Part shown: positions 25,102 through 27,426 of the stretch, piece by piece
Position numbering within the stretch: position 1 is the stretch's first letter
Layout of the letters: the number at the start of each line of letters is the position of its first letter
DNA from: VFZS01 sp964353255
GTDB lineage: Bacteria; Acidobacteriota; Terriglobia; Bryobacterales; Bryobacteraceae
Assembly: GCA_964353255.1 (NCBI GenBank)
Contig: CAYGVJ010000072.1
Span: 1 to 27,426 of the forward strand
Length of the DNA: 27,426 nt
Reading direction: 5' to 3'
Made by a program: the position numbers and the translations under genes
The notes under the pieces: model-generated
What the model was told of the DNA's origin: nothing
The model's input: the letters and a program-made list of their open reading frames with translations, nothing else
The model's database searches: none

Positions 25102-25995
25102 TCAGACCCCGGCGCGGAACAACAGGATGTCGGCGGCCCAGATGAGAGAGAATAGCACGCTCACGAAACCGTTCACCGTGAAGAAGGCCGCGTCCGCGCG
25201 CGAAAGGTCATCCGGCTTCACCAGGCGGTGCTCGTAAACCAGCAGCGCTGCTACCACCGCCACGCCGGCCACGCTCAGCGCGCCCAGCCCGAAGCTCACC
25301 ACCAAGGCCAGCAGGCAGGCCACCATGCCGGCGTGGAACGCCCGCGAGATCTTGAGCGCCGTGGCGATGCCGAACCGCATGGGATAGCTGAGCAGTCCTT
25401 CGCGCTGGTCGAACTCGTAGTCCTGGCAGGCGTAGATGATGTCGAACCCTGCCGTCCACAGCGTCACCGCCGCGGTGAGCCACAGGATGCGCGCATCGAG
25501 CGAGGCGCGGAGGGCGATCCAGGCGCCGGCCGGCGCGATCCCCAGCGCCAGTCCCAGGATCAGGTGCGAGAAGGTGGTGAAGCGCTTGGTGAAGGAATAC
25601 AGGAACACCACCGCCAGTGCCACCGGGGCCAGCCGGAAGCACAGCGGGTTGAGCGCGCGCGCCGCCGCCAGGAACACCAGGGTCGCAATGGCCGCGAAGC
25701 CCCAGGCGAAGCTCCGCGACAGCAGGCCGGTGGGCAGATGACGCCCGCGCGTGCGTGGGTTGCGCGCGTCCAGTGCGGCGTCCACCAGCCGGTTGAACGT
25801 CATGGCTGCCGAGCGCGCCGCCACCATCGCCACCAGGATCCAGAGCAGCTTCCGGCCCAGTCCCGGCTCGGCGAAGCCGCCCTCGCGGATGGCCAGTAGC
25901 GCGCCCGTGGCGGCGAACGGCAGGGCGAACAGGGAGTGCTCGAACTTGATCATCTCCAGCGTCAGGCGGAGCTTTCTGAAGAAAGGCCGCAGCAC
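25102..25995 (-). CDS. mqnP: UbiA-family prenyltransferase MqnP of the futalosine pathway
   Basis: Protein of 297 aa with eight or nine hydrophobic helices. The two UbiA aspartate motifs are present: NRLVDAALDARNPRT (Asn68, Asp72, Asp76) and DIIYACQDYEFDQREG (Asp185, Asp192, Asp196). MqnP attaches the polyprenyl tail to the dihydroxynaphthoate-type intermediate; pairing with mqnE supports this over UbiA or MenA. It is first in a two-gene unit with mqnE. The start is GTG 25995, only 16 bp from the divergent ispH start. Confidence 0.87.
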   Translation of the reverse strand: MLRPFFRKLRLTLEMIKFEHSLFALPFAATGALLAIREGGFAEPGLGRKLLWILVAMVAARSAAMTFNRLVDAALDARNPRTRGRHLPTGLLSRSFAWGFAAIATLVFLAAARALNPLCFRLAPVALAVVFLYSFTKRFTTFSHLILGLALGIAPAGAWIALRASLDARILWLTAAVTLWTAGFDIIYACQDYEFDQREGLLSYPMRFGIATALKISRAFHAGMVACLLALVVSFGLGALSVAGVAVVAALLVYEHRLVKPDDLSRADAAFFTVNGFVSVLFSLIWAADILLFRAGV

Positions 25996-26011
25996 CTATA
26001 AGATAGGATAG
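25996..26011. promoter_or_regulatory. 16-bp AT-rich divergent promoter region of mqnP and ispH
   Basis: On the plus strand TAAGAT (25999-26004), within TATAAGAT, is 7 bases from the ispH ATG. On the minus strand TATCCT lies about 9 bases before the mqnP GTG. Both -10 elements must fit between the two start codons, so both mRNAs would have little or no leader and the -35 regions would lie inside the opposite coding sequence. Confidence 0.5.
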
Positions 26012-26989
26012 ATGGTAGCTGTGTCTGCCGCAGACAAGAAAGTGATTCTGTTGAAGCCGCGCGGCTTCTGCGCCGGGGTGGTGCGCGCGATTGACGTGGT
26101 GCGCATTGGCCTGGAGCGGTATGGCTCCCCGATCTACGTGCGCAAGGAGATTGTTCACAACCGCTACGTAGTGGAAGAACTGCGGCAGGCGGGGGCGATC
26201 TTCGTCGAGGAACTGTATGAAGTGCCCCCGGGGGCGCGCGTGATCTTCAGCGCCCACGGAGTGGCGCCGGCGGTGCGCCGGGAGGCGCAGCAGCGGGGCC
26301 TGGAAGTCATCGACGCCACCTGCCCGCTGGTGACCAAGGTGCATGAGGAGGCCATCCAGTTTGCCCGGCGGGGCTTCACCATCGTGCTGATCGGGCACCG
26401 GGATCACGACGAGGTGATCGGGACGCTGGGCGAGGCGCCGGAGTGCACGCGGGTGGTCAACTCGCCCGCGGAGGTGGACCAACTGGAGGTCCCCGACCCG
26501 GAGCGGGTCTGCTACATCACTCAAACCACCTTGAGCCTGGACGAAACCCGCGACATATTGGCGCGCCTGAAGCAGCGGTTCCCGGCGATTCAGGGGCCGC
26601 GGGCCAAGGACATCTGCTACGCCACGGAGAACCGGCAACTAGCGGTGAAGGCCGCGGCTCCGGTCTGCGATCTGCTCCTGGTAGTGGGCTCGCAGAACAG
26701 CTCGAACTCCAAGCGGCTGGTCGAGGTGGCACGGAACACCGGCCTGCCGGCCTACCTGGTAGACGATGCTGGACAGGCCGAAGCCGGGTGGTTCGCGGAG
26801 GTTTCGAGCGTCGGTGTCACGGCCGGAGCTTCGGCGCCGGAGAACCTGGTCCAGGATCTGGTGCGCGCAGTGGCCCGGTACGGCTTTGAGCGCGTCGAGG
26901 AGGTGGGCGTGACGGCCGAGGACGTTCGCTTTGCCCTGCCCGCGCAATTGGATGCGGTTCGTTCATCCCCTTCTGCGGTGGCGCTGTGA
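26012..26989 (+). CDS. ispH: 4-hydroxy-3-methylbut-2-enyl diphosphate reductase IspH
   Basis: Protein of 325 aa; it catalyses the last step of the MEP pathway, making IPP and DMAPP with a [4Fe-4S] cluster. The three cluster cysteines are Cys20 (PRGFCAGVVRAID), Cys104 (DATCPLVTKVH) and Cys202 (DICYATENRQ). Substrate contacts are visible in IVHN (His49), SAHGVAP (His82), GHRDHDEVIG, TQTTLS and SQNSSNSKRL. The stop overlaps the start of the cyclase by 4 bases (GTGA). Its product feeds both the cyclase next to it and the prenyl tail used by MqnP. Confidence 0.96.
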   Translation: MVAVSAADKKVILLKPRGFCAGVVRAIDVVRIGLERYGSPIYVRKEIVHNRYVVEELRQAGAIFVEELYEVPPGARVIFSAHGVAPAVRREAQQRGLEVIDATCPLVTKVHEEAIQFARRGFTIVLIGHRDHDEVIGTLGEAPECTRVVNSPAEVDQLEVPDPERVCYITQTTLSLDETRDILARLKQRFPAIQGPRAKDICYATENRQLAVKAAAPVCDLLLVVGSQNSSNSKRLVEVARNTGLPAYLVDDAGQAEAGWFAEVSSVGVTAGASAPENLVQDLVRAVARYGFERVEEVGVTAEDVRFALPAQLDAVRSSPSAVAL

Positions 26990-27426
26990 GCTGGCGGGCA
27001 CAGGCGGAGGACACGCTTCTGGGCGGCGCCGAGCTGGCCCGCAGCCGGGCGGTCGAGTATCTGCTGGGGCTCCGGCACCAGCAGGGCTATTGGTACGGCG
27101 AACTGACGGCCGATACGACGCTGGAGTCGGATTACATCCTGCTCCAGTTGTGGCTGCACCCTCCTGAGGACGGAGTCTGGAAGCCGCCCACGCGGCCGCT
27201 GGTGGAGAAAGCCGTGCGCTCCATCCTGGCGCGCCAGTTGCCCGACGGCGGGTTCAACATCTACCCGCACGGCCCCGCGGACGTGAGCGCCACGGTGAAG
27301 GCGTACTTCGCCTTGAAGCTGGCGGGCCTGGCGGCCGACGATCCACGGTTGGAGCGCGCTCGGGAGCAGGTGCTCGAACTGGGCGGGATACAGGCGGCCA
27401 ACAGCTACGTCAAGATCAACCTCAGC
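26986..27426 (+). CDS. shc: squalene-hopene cyclase, N-terminal part (runs off the window)
   Basis: The frame is open to the right edge, 147 codons. It starts at GTG 26986, overlapping the ispH stop. The sequence is the N-terminal alpha/alpha-barrel of squalene-hopene cyclase: RSRAVEYLLGLRHQQGYWYG, ADTTLESDYILL, then the QW repeat ARQLPDGGFNIYP and the segment VSATVKAYFALKLAG. The catalytic DxDD motif lies beyond the window. The enzyme is membrane-associated and cyclises squalene to hopene, the hopanoid precursor. Linkage to ispH joins isoprenoid precursor supply to hopanoid synthesis. Confidence 0.93.
   Translation, partial: MSWRAQAEDTLLGGAELARSRAVEYLLGLRHQQGYWYGELTADTTLESDYILLQLWLHPPEDGVWKPPTRPLVEKAVRSILARQLPDGGFNIYPHGPADVSATVKAYFALKLAGLAADDPRLERAREQVLELGGIQAANSYVKINLS

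Overview
The window is GC-rich, densely coded bacterial DNA. Its gene content points to Acidobacteriota, probably a Solibacter/Bryobacter-like lineage: an Oar-like TonB-dependent receptor with a carboxypeptidase-regulatory N-domain, Tat-exported PcRGLX/YetA-like and alpha/beta-hydrolase proteins, futalosine-pathway menaquinone genes, a hopanoid cyclase and several intergenic hairpins. This placement is inferred from protein families, not from a marker tree.

Layout. 1-7997: a C-terminally truncated TonB-dependent receptor (-), a cluster of palindromes, a secreted exo-rhamnogalacturonan-lyase-like protein (+), and a WD40 protein made of two seven-repeat blocks separated by a transmembrane helix (+). 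8016-12105: the groESL operon (-) under a CIRCE operator that overlaps its -35 box. Downstream of groEL lie a HEPN/MNT pair and a PIN toxin-antitoxin (TA) remnant, separated by two displaced copies of the groEL 3' end. 12232-15336: a small membrane protein, a displaced copy of the tonB-like 3' end, a second PIN TA remnant, the intact tonB-like gene and a Gfo/Idh/MocA oxidoreductase. 15400-18084: an alpha/beta hydrolase, a DUF4160/DUF2442 pair, and a displaced, decayed copy of the hydrolase 3' end. 18107-20762: a PAS/HisKA_3 sensor kinase and a DinB-like protein. 20852-23932: an MFS transporter, archease and RtcB RNA ligase in one overlapping run. 23937-27426: a long inverted repeat that supplies the end of mqnE, then mqnE-mqnP diverging from ispH-shc, all in isoprenoid/quinone/hopanoid metabolism.

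The main discovery candidate is a repeated architecture. At three unrelated host genes (groEL, a tonB-like gene and a hydrolase) a toxin-antitoxin-like cassette sits directly after the intact gene's stop codon. On the far side of the cassette lies a second, 5'-truncated copy of that same gene's 3' end. groEL shows this twice in series. Most differences between the intact and displaced ends are synonymous; in the hydrolase, eight of nine are. Both ends therefore probably diverged while functional, which suggests the cassettes arrived from related genomes by single-crossover (Campbell-like) integration using the host gene's 3' end as the site of homology. Both PIN toxins are broken while both antitoxins are intact.

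Other points of interest are probable leaderless promoters before several genes, a family of intergenic hairpins sharing one GC-rich stem, and a 16-bp divergent promoter region between mqnP and ispH.
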